This document shows, piece after piece, positions 36,066-46,746 of a stretch of 64,000 nucleotides of DNA (the first letter of the stretch is position 1; each line of letters starts with the position of its first letter). The notes under the pieces were generated by a model. That model was given only the letters and a program-made list of their open reading frames with translations. It ran no database searches and was not told where the DNA came from. The position numbers and the translations under genes were made by a program. Where the stretch lies: contig NZ_AP018052.1 in the NCBI RefSeq assembly GCF_002356355.1, positions 1,054,001-1,118,000 of the forward strand. Direction: 5' to 3'. Origin of the DNA: Thiohalobacter thiocyanaticus (lineage in GTDB: Bacteria; Pseudomonadota; Gammaproteobacteria; Thiohalobacterales; Thiohalobacteraceae).

Positions 36066-36182
36066 TGCGGCGATCTCCAAGTACGGGTATGCGCGGCCTG
36101 CCGGGGGGGGGCGGGCGGCGAATGCATTTGTGCTATTGTACCGCGCAATCGCACCGCAATACGAGACGATAGATACAACACC

Positions 36183-37235
36183 ATGAGCGGATACCGTCTG
36201 ATGTGTGGCTGCCGCCGGCTGCTGGCGCTGGGCCTGATCGCCTTCCTGCTGGCCGGCGCGGCCGGCGCCGCCGAGCGCATGTACGCGGTCCAGGTCCCGG
36301 TGGCGGATCGTTCCTCGCCGGCCCGGGCCGAGGCGCTGCGCCAGGCCATGCAGCAGCTGCTGGTCCGGGTGACCGGTGAGCGCGATGCCGCCCGCCTGGT
36401 CGGGATCGAGCCGCTGCTGGCGCAGCCGGAACAGTATGTTCAGCAGTTCCGTTATCTGGACGCGGCACCGGCAGCGGACGCCGCACTGGAACTGAATGTG
36501 CATTTCGACGGTACCGCCGTGGAACGGGTACTGCGGGCCAACGGCCTGCCGGTCTGGGGGCGGGAGCGGCCGCCGCTGTTGCTGTGGCTGGCCGTGGGCG
36601 GTGATCAGCGCCGTCTGATCGGCGCCGACAGCGACCATCCGCTGTATGCGGCGGCCATGGGCGTGGCGCGCGAGCGCGGCCTGACGCTGCTGTTCCCGCT
36701 GCTGGATCTGGAGGATCAGGCCCGGGTCGGTTACGCCGACGTCTGGGGCGGTTTCGAGGAGACCGTGCTCGCCGCCTCGCAGCGCTACCGCTCCCAACTG
36801 GTATTGCAGGGCCGGCTGCAGGCCGGCGCCGGCGGCTGGCGCGGGCGCTGGACCCTGCACATGGGCCGGGACCGGCTGGACTGGGACAGTGTCGGTGACA
36901 CGGCCGCAGCGGCCCTGGCCCAGGGACTGCATCTGGCCGCCGACCGCCTGGCCCTGCGCCTGGCCGTGCGGGCACTGGGCACGGCCGAGCAGGTCGAACG
37001 CATCCGCATCCGCGGCGTGGCCACGCTCGAGGATTATGCCCGCACCCTGGACTACCTGGCCCAACTCACGCCGGTGCGCGATGTGGAGGTGCTGGCGGTG
37101 GATGGCGATGCGATCGATCTGCTGCTGGCCCTGGACGGTGACCGCCAGACGCTGGAACGGCTGCTGGATATCGGCCGGGTACTGACGCGCGACCCCGCTG
37201 CCCCGGAACCCGCCTACCGGCTGACTGCGCCCTGA
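36183..37235 (+). CDS. DUF2066 periplasmic protein
   Basis: A 350-residue protein with a signal sequence (about 12-29, [18 protein letters not shown]) and a DUF2066 domain ([36 protein letters not shown]). Its function is unknown; the gene is conserved next to purM and hda in many gammaproteobacteria. The much longer upstream open frame over the purMN region is spurious. The next gene starts 8 bp after the stop. Confidence 0.88.
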   Translation: MSGYRLMCGCRRLLALGLIAFLLAGAAGAAERMYAVQVPVADRSSPARAEALRQAMQQLLVRVTGERDAARLVGIEPLLAQPEQYVQQFRYLDAAPAADAALELNVHFDGTAVERVLRANGLPVWGRERPPLLLWLAVGGDQRRLIGADSDHPLYAAAMGVARERGLTLLFPLLDLEDQARVGYADVWGGFEETVLAASQRYRSQLVLQGRLQAGAGGWRGRWTLHMGRDRLDWDSVGDTAAAALAQGLHLAADRLALRLAVRALGTAEQVERIRIRGVATLEDYARTLDYLAQLTPVRDVEVLAVDGDAIDLLLALDGDRQTLERLLDIGRVLTRDPAAPEPAYRLTAP

Positions 37236-37243
37236 GGCAAGCG

Positions 37244-37807
37244 ATGCGGCTCAGCCTGATTCCCAATCTGATCACGGTGTTCCGGTTCCTGCTGGTGCCG
37301 CCCATCGTGCTGCTGCTGCTGCGCGGGCAGTTCGGGCCGGCGCTGCTGCTGTTTCTGCTGGCCGGGTTCTCCGATGGGCTGGACGGCTTCCTGGCCAAGC
37401 GCTATGGCTGGACCACGCGTCTCGGCGGGCTGCTCGATCCACTGGCCGACAAGCTGCTGCTGGTGTCCTGCTATATCACCCTGGGCGGGCTGGGCGTGAT
37501 CCCGGTATGGCTGGTCGCCGTGGTGGTGGCGCGGGACCTGATCATTCTCGCCGGGGCGGCGGTCTATCACGTGCGCATTGCCGCGCTCGAGGCCGAGCCT
37601 TCGGTGATCAGCAAGATCAACACCCTGGCCCAGATCCTGCTGGTGCTGATCGCGCTGGGCGGTCAGATCGGCCTGGTGCCGGCGGCTTGGCTGGGCTATC
37701 TGGTCTACACGGTGCTGGCGACCACCGTGCTCAGCGGGGCGGACTATATCTGGATCTGGGGCTGGCGCGCCTGGAACAGCAAACACGGCACGGGGCGCTT
37801 CCCATGA
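37244..37807 (+). CDS. CDP-alcohol phosphatidyltransferase (PgsA-like)
   Basis: A 187-residue membrane enzyme with the CDP-alcohol signature in the form [18 protein letters not shown], then [10 protein letters not shown] (usual D-x2-DG-x2-AR-x8-G-x3-D-x3-D; the R of AR is replaced by K with R next). Four or more helices follow. It probably makes phosphatidylglycerophosphate or a related phospholipid head-group transfer. Its stop overlaps the perM start (ATGA). Confidence 0.88.
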   Translation: MRLSLIPNLITVFRFLLVPPIVLLLLRGQFGPALLLFLLAGFSDGLDGFLAKRYGWTTRLGGLLDPLADKLLLVSCYITLGGLGVIPVWLVAVVVARDLIILAGAAVYHVRIAALEAEPSVISKINTLAQILLVLIALGGQIGLVPAAWLGYLVYTVLATTVLSGADYIWIWGWRAWNSKHGTGRFP

Positions 37808-38859
37808 GGCACGAACGCGTCTGGCTGCTGCTGGCACTGGCACTGCTCGGGGCGGGGCTGATCTACCTGCTCGGCCCGGTGCTCACGCCCTTCCTGAGCG
37901 CGGCGCTGCTGGCCTATCTGGGCAATCCGCTGGTCAACCGCCTGGCGGGGCGGCTCTCGCGCCCCCTGGCCGTCAGCCTGGTGTTCGTGCTGCTGTTCGG
38001 GGCGCTGATCCTGGCCATTCTGATCCTGGTCCCGGTGCTGGAATCCCAGATCCGGGCCTTTGTCCAGCGCCTGCCGGGCTATCTGGACTGGGGCCAGCGC
38101 CATCTGCTGCCGCTGGTGGCCGGGCTGGTCGACAGCGAGCCTGGCGGCGGGCTGGATATCCAGCGCCTGCGCGAGGCGCTGGCCGCGCACTGGCAGCAGG
38201 CGGGCGGACTCGCCGCCGGGCTGTTCAAGGCGTTGTCCAGTTCCGGCCTGGTGATCTTCGGGGTACTGGCCAACCTGGTGCTGATCCCGGTCGTGACCTT
38301 CTACCTGCTGCGGGACTGGAACCGACTGGTCGCCGGCATTCATGAGCTGCTGCCCCGTCCCCTGGAGCCGCGCATCGCCCATCTGGCGCGGGAGGCGGAC
38401 AGCACCCTCTCGGCCTTCCTGCGCGGCCAGCTGCTGGTGATGCTGGCGCTGGGTACGGTCTATGCCATCGGTCTGTACTGGGTCGGGCTGGATCTGGCGC
38501 TGCTGTTCGGCATGATCGCCGGGCTGGTCAGCTTCGTCCCCTACCTGGGTGTGATCGTGGGCGTGCTGCTGGCCGGCGGGGCGGCCCTGGTACAGTTCCA
38601 GGAACTGCTGCCGCTGATCGGGGTGCTGGCCGTGTTCGGCGTCGGCCAGCTGCTGGAATCCTTCCTGCTCACGCCCTATCTGGTGGGGGATCGCATCGGT
38701 CTGCACCCGGTGGCGGTGATCTTCGCCGTGATGGCCGGCGGGGCCCTGTTCGGTTTCGTCGGGGTGCTGCTGGCCCTGCCGGTCGCCGCGGTCATCATGG
38801 TGGGGGTGCGCGAACTGCGCGCGCACTACCTGGACAGCGACCTGTACCGGGAAGCCTGA
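37804..38859 (+). CDS. AI-2E/PerM family membrane protein
   Basis: A 351-residue polytopic protein of the PerM (DUF20, AI-2E transporter) family: paired N-terminal helices, a periplasmic segment (about 70-140), and C-terminal helices with LVSFVPYLGVIVGVLLAGG and the family motif LTPYLVGDRIGLHPVAVI. The transported substrate is unknown. It overlaps the phosphatidyltransferase and hda genes, so pgsA-like, perM and hda form one transcript. Confidence 0.9.
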   Translation: MRHERVWLLLALALLGAGLIYLLGPVLTPFLSAALLAYLGNPLVNRLAGRLSRPLAVSLVFVLLFGALILAILILVPVLESQIRAFVQRLPGYLDWGQRHLLPLVAGLVDSEPGGGLDIQRLREALAAHWQQAGGLAAGLFKALSSSGLVIFGVLANLVLIPVVTFYLLRDWNRLVAGIHELLPRPLEPRIAHLAREADSTLSAFLRGQLLVMLALGTVYAIGLYWVGLDLALLFGMIAGLVSFVPYLGVIVGVLLAGGAALVQFQELLPLIGVLAVFGVGQLLESFLLTPYLVGDRIGLHPVAVIFAVMAGGALFGFVGVLLALPVAAVIMVGVRELRAHYLDSDLYREA

Positions 38860-39569
38860 TGGCCACCACCCTGAAGCAACTCGCCCTGCAGCTGCGGCTG
38901 CCGGACCGCGCCCGCTTTGCGAATTTTCATCCCGGACCCAACACCGAGCCGGTGCAGCAGCTGCAGGCCTTCGTCGAGCAGGCGGCCGCCGGCAGCTTCT
39001 TTCTCTGGGGCCGGGCGGGCGAGGGCAGGTCGCATCTGCTGATGGCCGCCGCCCAGCGGGTCAACGAGGCGGGCGGACAGGCCTTCTACCTGTCGCTGGC
39101 CGGGCCGGGACTGCCGTCGCCGCAGCTGCTGGCCGAAGGGCTGGAAGACGTGGATCTGCTGGCGCTGGACGACATTGACCGCGTGGCCGCGCAGCAGGAC
39201 TGGGAGGAGGCCCTGTTCACCCTCTATAACCGGGTGCAGCAGCAGGGCGGCCGCCTGCTGCTGGCCGCGTGCGCCCGTCCGGACCAGTGTGGCTTCGTCC
39301 TGCCCGACCTGGTCTCGCGCCTGCAGTGGGGGCTGGTGTTCGGCCTGCGGCCACTGGCCGATGCCGACCGCGTGCAGGTCCTGCAGCTGCGCGCCCGCCA
39401 GCGCGGCCTGGAACTGCCGGAGGAGGTCGCCGGCTACCTGATCAAACGTTATCCGCGCGATCTCGCCAGCCTGTGCGCACTGCTGGAGCGGCTGGATACA
39501 GTGTCATTGCAGGCTCAGCGGCGCCTGACCATTCCGTTCATCAAGCAGGTGCTGGGGCGTGAGACGTGA
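38859..39569 (+). CDS. hda: Hda, DnaA inactivator
   Basis: A 236-residue AAA+ protein that with the sliding clamp stimulates ATP hydrolysis on DnaA and prevents re-initiation. The N-terminal clamp-binding segment LKQLALQLRLPD is present. The P-loop reads WGRAGEGRSHLL, with Arg in place of Lys as in other Hda proteins. Walker B is LLALDDIDRVA. It starts within the perM stop (TGATG). Confidence 0.94.
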   Translation: MATTLKQLALQLRLPDRARFANFHPGPNTEPVQQLQAFVEQAAAGSFFLWGRAGEGRSHLLMAAAQRVNEAGGQAFYLSLAGPGLPSPQLLAEGLEDVDLLALDDIDRVAAQQDWEEALFTLYNRVQQQGGRLLLAACARPDQCGFVLPDLVSRLQWGLVFGLRPLADADRVQVLQLRARQRGLELPEEVAGYLIKRYPRDLASLCALLERLDTVSLQAQRRLTIPFIKQVLGRET

Positions 39570-39573
39570 GGTG

Positions 39574-39668
39574 TAGGATGGGTGCAGCGCAGCGTAACCC
39601 ATCATTGCCCGATTCGCAGCGGTGAAGTACGCAGGTCGGGTTACGCCTTACAGGCTGACCCGACCTGC
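39574..39668. repeat. GGTCGGGTT palindromic repeat, copy 5 (two-part)
   Basis: A GTAGGATGGGTGCAGCGCAG / CGTAACCCATC half is followed by a GCAGGTCGGGTTACGCC / GGCTGACCCGACCTGC half. It occupies the whole junction between convergent hda and the DUF2069 gene. Confidence 0.8.
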
Positions 39669-39669
39669 G

Positions 39670-40017
39670 TTATAGCTCGTCCCTGGTGGCTCTTATATAT
39701 CCGATCCCGGCCACGAACCAGGTCAGGGTGGTCACCAGTTCGATCCCGGCATACAGCCGGTCATCGGGGCTGCTGTAGAGTTCGACCAGGGCGTGGGCGC
39801 AATAGGCGATGGCCAGGAACAGGCTCCAGGCCGCGGTATAGCGGCGGCCGTGCAGCAGGCCACGCAGGGGCAGCAACAGCGGCACCCCCAGCACCAGCAG
39901 CACCAGCGCGGTCGGCAGCTGCGGCGAGGGCGACAGCCAGCCGTACCAGGCCACCAGTACGGCCAGGGTGCCGAGGTGCCCGGCCAGCAGCAGCCGGTGC
40001 CACAGGGCGGGCGTCAT
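39670..40017 (-). CDS. DUF2069 membrane protein
   Basis: A 115-residue protein with four membrane helices and the DUF2069 pattern (AWSLFLAIAYCAHALVELYSSPDDRLYAGIE). The family has no known function and regularly follows wrbA. The ATG at MTPALWH was chosen; it is 2 bp after the wrbA stop. Confidence 0.85.
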   Translation of the reverse strand: MTPALWHRLLLAGHLGTLAVLVAWYGWLSPSPQLPTALVLLVLGVPLLLPLRGLLHGRRYTAAWSLFLAIAYCAHALVELYSSPDDRLYAGIELVTTLTWFVAGIGYIRATRDEL

Positions 40018-40019
40018 GC

Positions 40020-41490
<1,471 letters not shown>

Positions 41491-41568
41491 AACCGGTTGT
41501 CTCATCCGTCTCGACAGGGAACGGACTTCTGCGTCAGTGCATGGAATCCGCCGGCCGTTTGGGCTAGA

Positions 41569-41597
41569 TTGACATTCATGTCGAGCACGCGTAACTT
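41569..41597 (+). promoter_or_regulatory. Promoter candidate for the LysM lipoprotein
   Basis: A perfect TTGACA, a 17-bp spacer and TAACTT (3 of 6) lie 72 bp upstream of the start codon. Confidence 0.45.
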
Positions 41598-41668
41598 CAT
41601 TCGGCAGTGATTTCGTCAATGGAATCAATCACCAATAAATCCAAACCCAGTTTCTGGAGATGTCAGTT

Positions 41669-42412
41669 ATGAGACTCATGCTCCCCGCCAAGTACCTGTC
41701 CATATCCCTGCTCGCTGTCGGCCTGATTGCCGGTTGCGCCACCCAGCCCAAGCAGGAGCCGACCGGCCCGAGTGCGGCTGTCACCCAGGCGCTGGATGCC
41801 GCCAGCGCCGCCATGGACAACGCCAAGGCGCTCGACTGGATCTGGCGCGATACGGAAGACTTCTATGCCGCTGCCGAGAAGGCCGCGAAGGAAGGCGATG
41901 ACGCCACCGCCATCAAGCTGGCCAACAAGGCGCGTGAGCAGGCCGAGGACGCCGTCAACCAGTATTACCTGGAAAAGGCCAAGCCGATGCTGACCGAGCT
42001 GCGGCGCTACAGCCTGAGCGGTGATCAGAAGCAGCGCATGGACACTGGCGCGACCGCCATCACCCAGGGTGAGGGCAAGCGTGCCTATGACATCCTCAGC
42101 GCCCTGCTGGCCGAGGTGCGTTCGGCCAATATCCAGTACACGGTGGTCCGCGGGGACAGCCTGTGGGGCATTTCCTCCAGGCCGGAGATCTACAACAACC
42201 CGTACCAGTGGCCGCTGATCTACAAGGCCAACAGCGACAAGATCCACGATGCCGATCTGATCTATCCCGGCCAGGCCTTCTCGATCGATCGCAATCCCTC
42301 CGCCGCCGAAGTGGATGCCGCGGTCAACCATGCCAAGACCCGTGGTACCTGGTCGATCGGCGAGGTGGAAGCCTCCGATCGTGACTACCTCGGGGGGTTG
42401 CGCGTCCGGTAA
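41669..42412 (+). CDS. Lipoprotein with DUF4398-like helices and a LysM domain
   Basis: A 247-residue lipoprotein: signal peptide with lipobox LIAGC (Cys about 23), a helical DUF4398-like region (about 35-140) and a LysM domain (about 149-200, YTVVRGDSLWGISSRPEIYNN) that binds peptidoglycan. It would link the outer membrane to the cell wall. The second ATG was preferred because GGAG lies 9 bp upstream, overlapping the first ATG. A strong terminator follows. Confidence 0.87.
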   Translation: MRLMLPAKYLSISLLAVGLIAGCATQPKQEPTGPSAAVTQALDAASAAMDNAKALDWIWRDTEDFYAAAEKAAKEGDDATAIKLANKAREQAEDAVNQYYLEKAKPMLTELRRYSLSGDQKQRMDTGATAITQGEGKRAYDILSALLAEVRSANIQYTVVRGDSLWGISSRPEIYNNPYQWPLIYKANSDKIHDADLIYPGQAFSIDRNPSAAEVDAAVNHAKTRGTWSIGEVEASDRDYLGGLRVR

Positions 42413-42437
42413 TGCCGGCGTTGCGATCAACTCGCAG

Positions 42438-42463
42438 ACGGGGCCGCAAGGCCCCGTTTTTTT
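42438..42463 (+). terminator. Intrinsic terminator of the LysM lipoprotein gene
   Basis: Perfect 8-bp stem ACGGGGCC / GGCCCCGT with a GCAA tetraloop followed by seven T residues. It lies at the convergent junction with the PilZ-like gene and overlaps that gene's stop codon. Confidence 0.9.
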
Positions 42464-44060
42464 ATGCGATGGTGTAACGGAAACGCTCGTACAGTCCGGT
42501 CGATTCCACCAGTTGGGTGCACTCGATCTGCTGTCGCTGCGAGCCACGCAGCAGTTCCAGTCTGCGCTGCGGACGGTACAGGCCCCGGGCGGCGATCAAC
42601 AGCTGGTAACGGGTATCCTGGTGGACGATGCTGGTCTCCAGTGCCGGTTGCGGCGGCAACCGGCCTTCCCGTTCCAGGCGCAGGGCGCAAGGGGTGATCT
42701 CCCGCGCGATATATTGCAATCCGAGTTCGCGCTGCCGGGGCTGACGGACCAGCCATCTGACCGTGGCGATCAGCCACTGCGGATCGCCGGCGTCGCTGTC
42801 GGCGAGACTGACCGCCAGCAGTTCCCCGACCCGGATCCGGGGCGGGCCGTCACCGGGTAGTTCCACGGCCAGGCCGCCTGCGCTGCGATTCAGTACATTG
42901 CAGCGATAGGCCTGGAGGCTGTCGGACCCCGCCATCGGGTAGGTGCCGGGCGCCTGCCCGATGTCGATCGCGTCCTCGTCCTCGGGTTCGAGATAATCGC
43001 GCGGGTCGAAGGATACCCCGCGGTTATGCAGATAAAAGCAGGCCTCCAGCCCCACTGCCAGCTGGACGGTCTGCCCGGACTCGAAACGCTCCAGCCGACG
43101 CTGCGGCGGGTCCCGGAACTGGATCTGCAGCCGTTGCAGCAGATGCCTGGCGTCCTGACGGCCGATGGCCTCGGACAGGCCGAGTTGGGCCGGCGTTGTG
43201 CCCTGCTCCAGGGCCAGGCTGCCTGACTGGATGGCTGCCAGCAGCGGCGACGGGTCCAGCCAATACCAGCGGGCGGGGTCGGCATCCGGGGGGGGCGTCT
43301 GGCGCCACTCGGCCGGTTCACAGTCGATGCACACGGCCCGTGCCTGCGGGCTGTCAGGGGGTTCAGGGTGGGCCTGCAGGCCGCAGCGCCGGATCTGGGC
43401 GGCCAGGAAGCCGAAGCAGTCCCAGAGCGTACCGTGCGGCAGACGGAAGGGGTCGCTCAGGCGCATGAAGGCCATCAGGGCGTAGCTGGCGGCGGCGTCC
43501 AGCCGGTGTTCGGCAAATGGCAGAGGGCTGGCCAGCGGCTGCGCACCGAGTGCGTGTTCCCGGGAGTAATGCAGCAGGGTGCCTGCCTCGCGCCAGAGTT
43601 GGGTGTCGGTGGGCAGGTAGCTCTGGTAGCGGGTGGCCAGCAGCAGGGCGATCAGGTGCATGGCCAGGGGCACGGACTGGTGGAGGTGTCTGGGCCTGCG
43701 CAGCAGGCGCCGTTCCTGCTGGGCATCGTTGATGACGTATTTGTACCCGATCAACAACTCCTCGGTGAGGCGGTCGAGGCTGTGCAGCCGCGAGGCAGCC
43801 AGCGGGTCCTCCGTGGTGGCCGGCAGCGGCCGGCGCAAAGGTTCATGCAGACGCTGAAATGCCTCCAGGAAACACTGCAGGAGTTCGTGGCGGTGGGCGG
43901 CCTCGAGTGGCTGATGGTGCAGATCGCGCAGCCGGGTGATGAGTTGGTGGGCGGTATCGAGGGAGTTGGTGTAGGGGAGTTGATCGATCCATTTGCGGAC
44001 CGCGCCGGCACGGGTGTCGACACCCGGCAGCGGGGATTGCGGCGGCACAGTCAGGAACAT
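42462..44060 (-). CDS. Large protein with C-terminal PilZ-like domain
   Basis: A 532-residue soluble protein. The N-terminal 370 residues are helical and unrecognised. The C-terminal part contains a PilZ-like core with YRCNVLNRSAGGLAVEL (N-x-S-x2-G motif about 395-401) and a following beta-barrel (RIRVGELLAVSLADS, ATVRWLVRQPRQRELGLQYI). PilZ domains bind cyclic di-GMP, but the leading RxxxR is not obvious, so ligand binding is uncertain. It is alone on its strand between the lipoproteins and the thioredoxin operon. Confidence 0.72.
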   Translation of the reverse strand: MFLTVPPQSPLPGVDTRAGAVRKWIDQLPYTNSLDTAHQLITRLRDLHHQPLEAAHRHELLQCFLEAFQRLHEPLRRPLPATTEDPLAASRLHSLDRLTEELLIGYKYVINDAQQERRLLRRPRHLHQSVPLAMHLIALLLATRYQSYLPTDTQLWREAGTLLHYSREHALGAQPLASPLPFAEHRLDAAASYALMAFMRLSDPFRLPHGTLWDCFGFLAAQIRRCGLQAHPEPPDSPQARAVCIDCEPAEWRQTPPPDADPARWYWLDPSPLLAAIQSGSLALEQGTTPAQLGLSEAIGRQDARHLLQRLQIQFRDPPQRRLERFESGQTVQLAVGLEACFYLHNRGVSFDPRDYLEPEDEDAIDIGQAPGTYPMAGSDSLQAYRCNVLNRSAGGLAVELPGDGPPRIRVGELLAVSLADSDAGDPQWLIATVRWLVRQPRQRELGLQYIAREITPCALRLEREGRLPPQPALETSIVHQDTRYQLLIAARGLYRPQRRLELLRGSQRQQIECTQLVESTGLYERFRYTIA

Positions 44061-44242
44061 GGGATCTCCGAGGGTAATTTGATGAATTATTCAGTATTTG
44101 TCGGTAGCCTTTCAAGCGTGTGCGGGGTATAAGTCAGCCCGGCCGGCAGAAAAATGGAAACTTTTGCCGCTCTGGTGCGTCTTTTCAGGGAGATGGCGCG
44201 GCAGGCGCGTCGATCCCGAGCAACTGTCAGGATGATTTGGAT

Positions 44243-44749
44243 ATGCGATTTGTATCAGGATTGTTGGCGATACTGGGATTGCTGATGACGGCGCCGGCCG
44301 TCGCAGACGGCCCGGTCGATTTTTCGCTGCAGGATCTGGACGGCAATGCCCGCACCCTGTCGGAGTTCCGCGGCAAGTGGGTGGTGGTCAATTACTGGGC
44401 GACCTGGTGTCCGCCCTGCCTGGAGGAGATCCCGGATCTGGTGGACTTCCATGCCCGCCATCATGCCACTGACGCAGTGGTCATCGGCATCAATTACGAG
44501 GATATTCCGGCGCCGCAGCTGCGTGCCTTCGCCGAGGAGTACTTCATCAATTACCCGATCCTTCAGGCCGAGGACATGCGGCCGGCACACGAGCGCCTGG
44601 ATGTGGGCGGACTGCCCACCACCTACATCATCTCGCCGGAAGGCGAGCCGGTCGCGCGTCAGGTCGGCGGGATCACCGACGAGGTGCTTGAAGACTACAT
44701 CAAACGCAAGCAGGCCGAGCGGGCTTCCGCGCGGCTGGAAACACAATAA
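44243..44749 (+). CDS. TlpA-like periplasmic thioredoxin
   Basis: A 168-residue secreted TlpA/ResA-type protein: signal peptide (about 1-21, TAPAVA), AhpC/TSA-like start (DFSLQDLDGNARTLSEFRG) and redox site WCPPC (Cys56, Cys59), then the cis-proline segment GGLPTTYII. It reduces disulfides in the periplasm, for instance during cytochrome c maturation. It opens a five-gene operon; the next thioredoxin gene begins 11 bp downstream. Confidence 0.9.
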   Translation: MRFVSGLLAILGLLMTAPAVADGPVDFSLQDLDGNARTLSEFRGKWVVVNYWATWCPPCLEEIPDLVDFHARHHATDAVVIGINYEDIPAPQLRAFAEEYFINYPILQAEDMRPAHERLDVGGLPTTYIISPEGEPVARQVGGITDEVLEDYIKRKQAERASARLETQ

Positions 44750-44760
44750 GGGATGAGGCA

Positions 44761-45318
44761 ATGCTGAAGCTGTACTGGTTGAGATCGCTGTCTTTCGCCA
44801 TCGCGCTGTTGCTGGCGCCGGCTCTGTCGAGTGCGAATGAACAGCTGCGCGATCCCGGTGAGTATTTTTTCGATCAGACATTCGGTGACTTTCAAGAGGA
44901 ACTGCAACTGGCCCGGGATCAGGGCAAGTCCGGCATCCTGCTGTTCTTCGAAATGGATGAATGCCCCTTCTGTCATCGCATGAAGGAGATGGTGCTCAAC
45001 CGGACGTCGGTGCAGGATTACTACAAGGAACACTTTCTGATCTTCCCGGTCGACATCGAGGGCGATATAAAGATCCGCAGCTTCGACGGCCGCGAGATGG
45101 CGATGAAGGACTTCGCCTTTGAAGAGTATCGGGTCCGGGCCACGCCGGTGTTTGTCTTCTTCGACCTCGAAGGCAAACCGGTGGCCCGCTATACCGGCGC
45201 GACCCGCGATGCCCGGGAGTTCATGTGGCTGGGCGAGTACGTGATCGAAGGCGTCTATGAGGAAATGCCCTTCACCCGCTACAAACGCGAACGCCGCAGC
45301 GAGGCGCGTGGCGGCTGA
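44761..45318 (+). CDS. Periplasmic thioredoxin-fold protein (SoxW-like)
   Basis: A 185-residue secreted thioredoxin-like protein with a signal peptide (about 8-25) and the redox motif CPFC (Cys68, Cys71) in FFEMDECPFCHRMK, followed by VRATPVFVFFDLEGKPVARY containing the cis-proline. The layout matches thioredoxin_2/SoxW-type proteins linked to sulfur oxidation, but specificity is unknown. It is the second thioredoxin in tandem and precedes the TolC-like gene. Confidence 0.85.
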   Translation: MLKLYWLRSLSFAIALLLAPALSSANEQLRDPGEYFFDQTFGDFQEELQLARDQGKSGILLFFEMDECPFCHRMKEMVLNRTSVQDYYKEHFLIFPVDIEGDIKIRSFDGREMAMKDFAFEEYRVRATPVFVFFDLEGKPVARYTGATRDAREFMWLGEYVIEGVYEEMPFTRYKRERRSEARGG

Positions 45319-45412
45319 TACGCATGCCCGCGGTGTTTGCGCTGCCCGGGCATACATGCCAGCATAAGCCGCATTGAAACCACCAGTGAACTGCCTGTTG
45401 GATCCTTTTCGC

Positions 45413-46744
45413 GTGTACCTGTCCCGTCCCCTGCTGGGGCTGCTGCTGATGGCGCTCGTCGAGCCGGCGTGGACCGGCGAGAGCGAGGTCGATGCCCTGC
45501 CGCCCCTGCCTGCACCGCTTACCCTGCAGGCCGCCCTGGCGGCGGCCCACCCCGGACATCCCGATCTGCAACTGGCCGAGGCCGAACGCGAACTCGCCCT
45601 GGCCGAGCGGGAGGCGGCACAGGCGGTGACCGGCCTGCGGGCTTCGGCCTTTGCCGAAGGCCGCTATGTCGAGCCTTCGCCGCTGGCGCCCGAGCCCGGC
45701 AGCAACGATTCCCGCGCCAGCGTGCTGTTGAGCAAGCGGCTCTATGACTTCGGTCGCACCGGCTCCGCCGTGGCGGCCGCCGCGGCCGGTCACGCCGGCC
45801 GCGAACTGGCCTACCTGGATGCCACCTACCAGCAGCGATTGGAGATCATTGCCCGCTATTTCGATGTGCTGCTGGCCGATCTTGCCTTCCTGGTGGAGAA
45901 CGAGGCCATGGCCATCGTCTATGTGAATCTGGACGAGGTACGCGACCGTCACGAGCTGGGTCAGGTCTCCGATGTCGAGCTGCTGGAGCAGGAGACCCGC
46001 TACCAGGAGGTGCGCATCCGGCGTTACCGCGCCCAGGCCGAACAGCGCACCGCCCGGGTACGGCTGGCGGAGGCCATGGGGCGGCCCGGGCAGCTGGCAG
46101 GTGACCTGACGCCGCCGCCGCTGGATGCAATCGAGCGCGAGCTGCCCGAACTGCAGGCGCTGCAGACCCGGGTGCTGGACAGCAACCCCGCCATCCGGGC
46201 CGCGCGTGCCGAGGTCGAGGCCGGCCTGGAGCAACTCGAGGCCGCGCGTGCCGGGCGCCGGCCAATCCTCACCGGTGAGGTCGAGGCCGCTGAGTATGCC
46301 AAGGATTTCGGTTCCCGTGACGAGTGGCGCGCCTCGGTGATCCTCGAGGTCCCGCTGCTCACGGGAGGAACGGTCAAGGCCGAGGTCTCACGCGCCCGGG
46401 GTGAGTTGGCACAGGCCCGGGCGGTACTGGCCCGGCGTCAACTCGAATTGCGCCAGCGTCTGGTCGAACTGTATGAACACATCCGGGTGCTGCAGGCCCA
46501 ACGTGACGAGGCCTGGACCCGCCAGGATTACCGCGACCTGTATCTGGATCGCAGCCGCTCGCTTTACGAACTGGAGGTCGAGACCGATCTGGGGGATGCC
46601 ATGGTCGAGTCGACCCGGGCCCGGCTGCTGGCGGCGCAGGTGGATTATCAATTGTTGTTGGCCTGGGCCGAATTGGATGCCCTGCGGGGGCAGGAACCCA
46701 TGTCTGCGCAGGGCCGCGCGCCCGGGGAGGAGAGCGGAGAGTGA
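45413..46744 (+). CDS. TolC-family outer membrane channel protein
   Basis: A protein of about 443 residues with a signal peptide and two OEP (outer membrane efflux) repeats rich in long alpha-helices (LAEAERELALAEREAAQAVTG, NPAIRAARAEVEAGLEQLEA) and beta-strand parts for the outer-membrane barrel. The start is uncertain: GTG at 45413 gives the better signal peptide, while TTG at 45374 would add 13 residues. It overlaps the adaptor gene (GTGA). No inner-membrane pump gene is adjacent. Confidence 0.87.
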   Translation: MYLSRPLLGLLLMALVEPAWTGESEVDALPPLPAPLTLQAALAAAHPGHPDLQLAEAERELALAEREAAQAVTGLRASAFAEGRYVEPSPLAPEPGSNDSRASVLLSKRLYDFGRTGSAVAAAAAGHAGRELAYLDATYQQRLEIIARYFDVLLADLAFLVENEAMAIVYVNLDEVRDRHELGQVSDVELLEQETRYQEVRIRRYRAQAEQRTARVRLAEAMGRPGQLAGDLTPPPLDAIERELPELQALQTRVLDSNPAIRAARAEVEAGLEQLEAARAGRRPILTGEVEAAEYAKDFGSRDEWRASVILEVPLLTGGTVKAEVSRARGELAQARAVLARRQLELRQRLVELYEHIRVLQAQRDEAWTRQDYRDLYLDRSRSLYELEVETDLGDAMVESTRARLLAAQVDYQLLLAWAELDALRGQEPMSAQGRAPGEESGE

Positions 46745-46746
46745 GT

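Noticed and set aside
34203-36182. A 660-codon upstream extension of the DUF2066 gene
   Set aside because: It runs antisense over purN and purM, which are unmistakable; the DUF2066 signal peptide starts at 36183.
42462-44060. The PilZ-like gene as a diguanylate cyclase or chemotaxis protein
   Set aside because: No GGDEF, EAL or methyl-accepting motif is visible; only the C-terminal NRSAGG core is recognisable.
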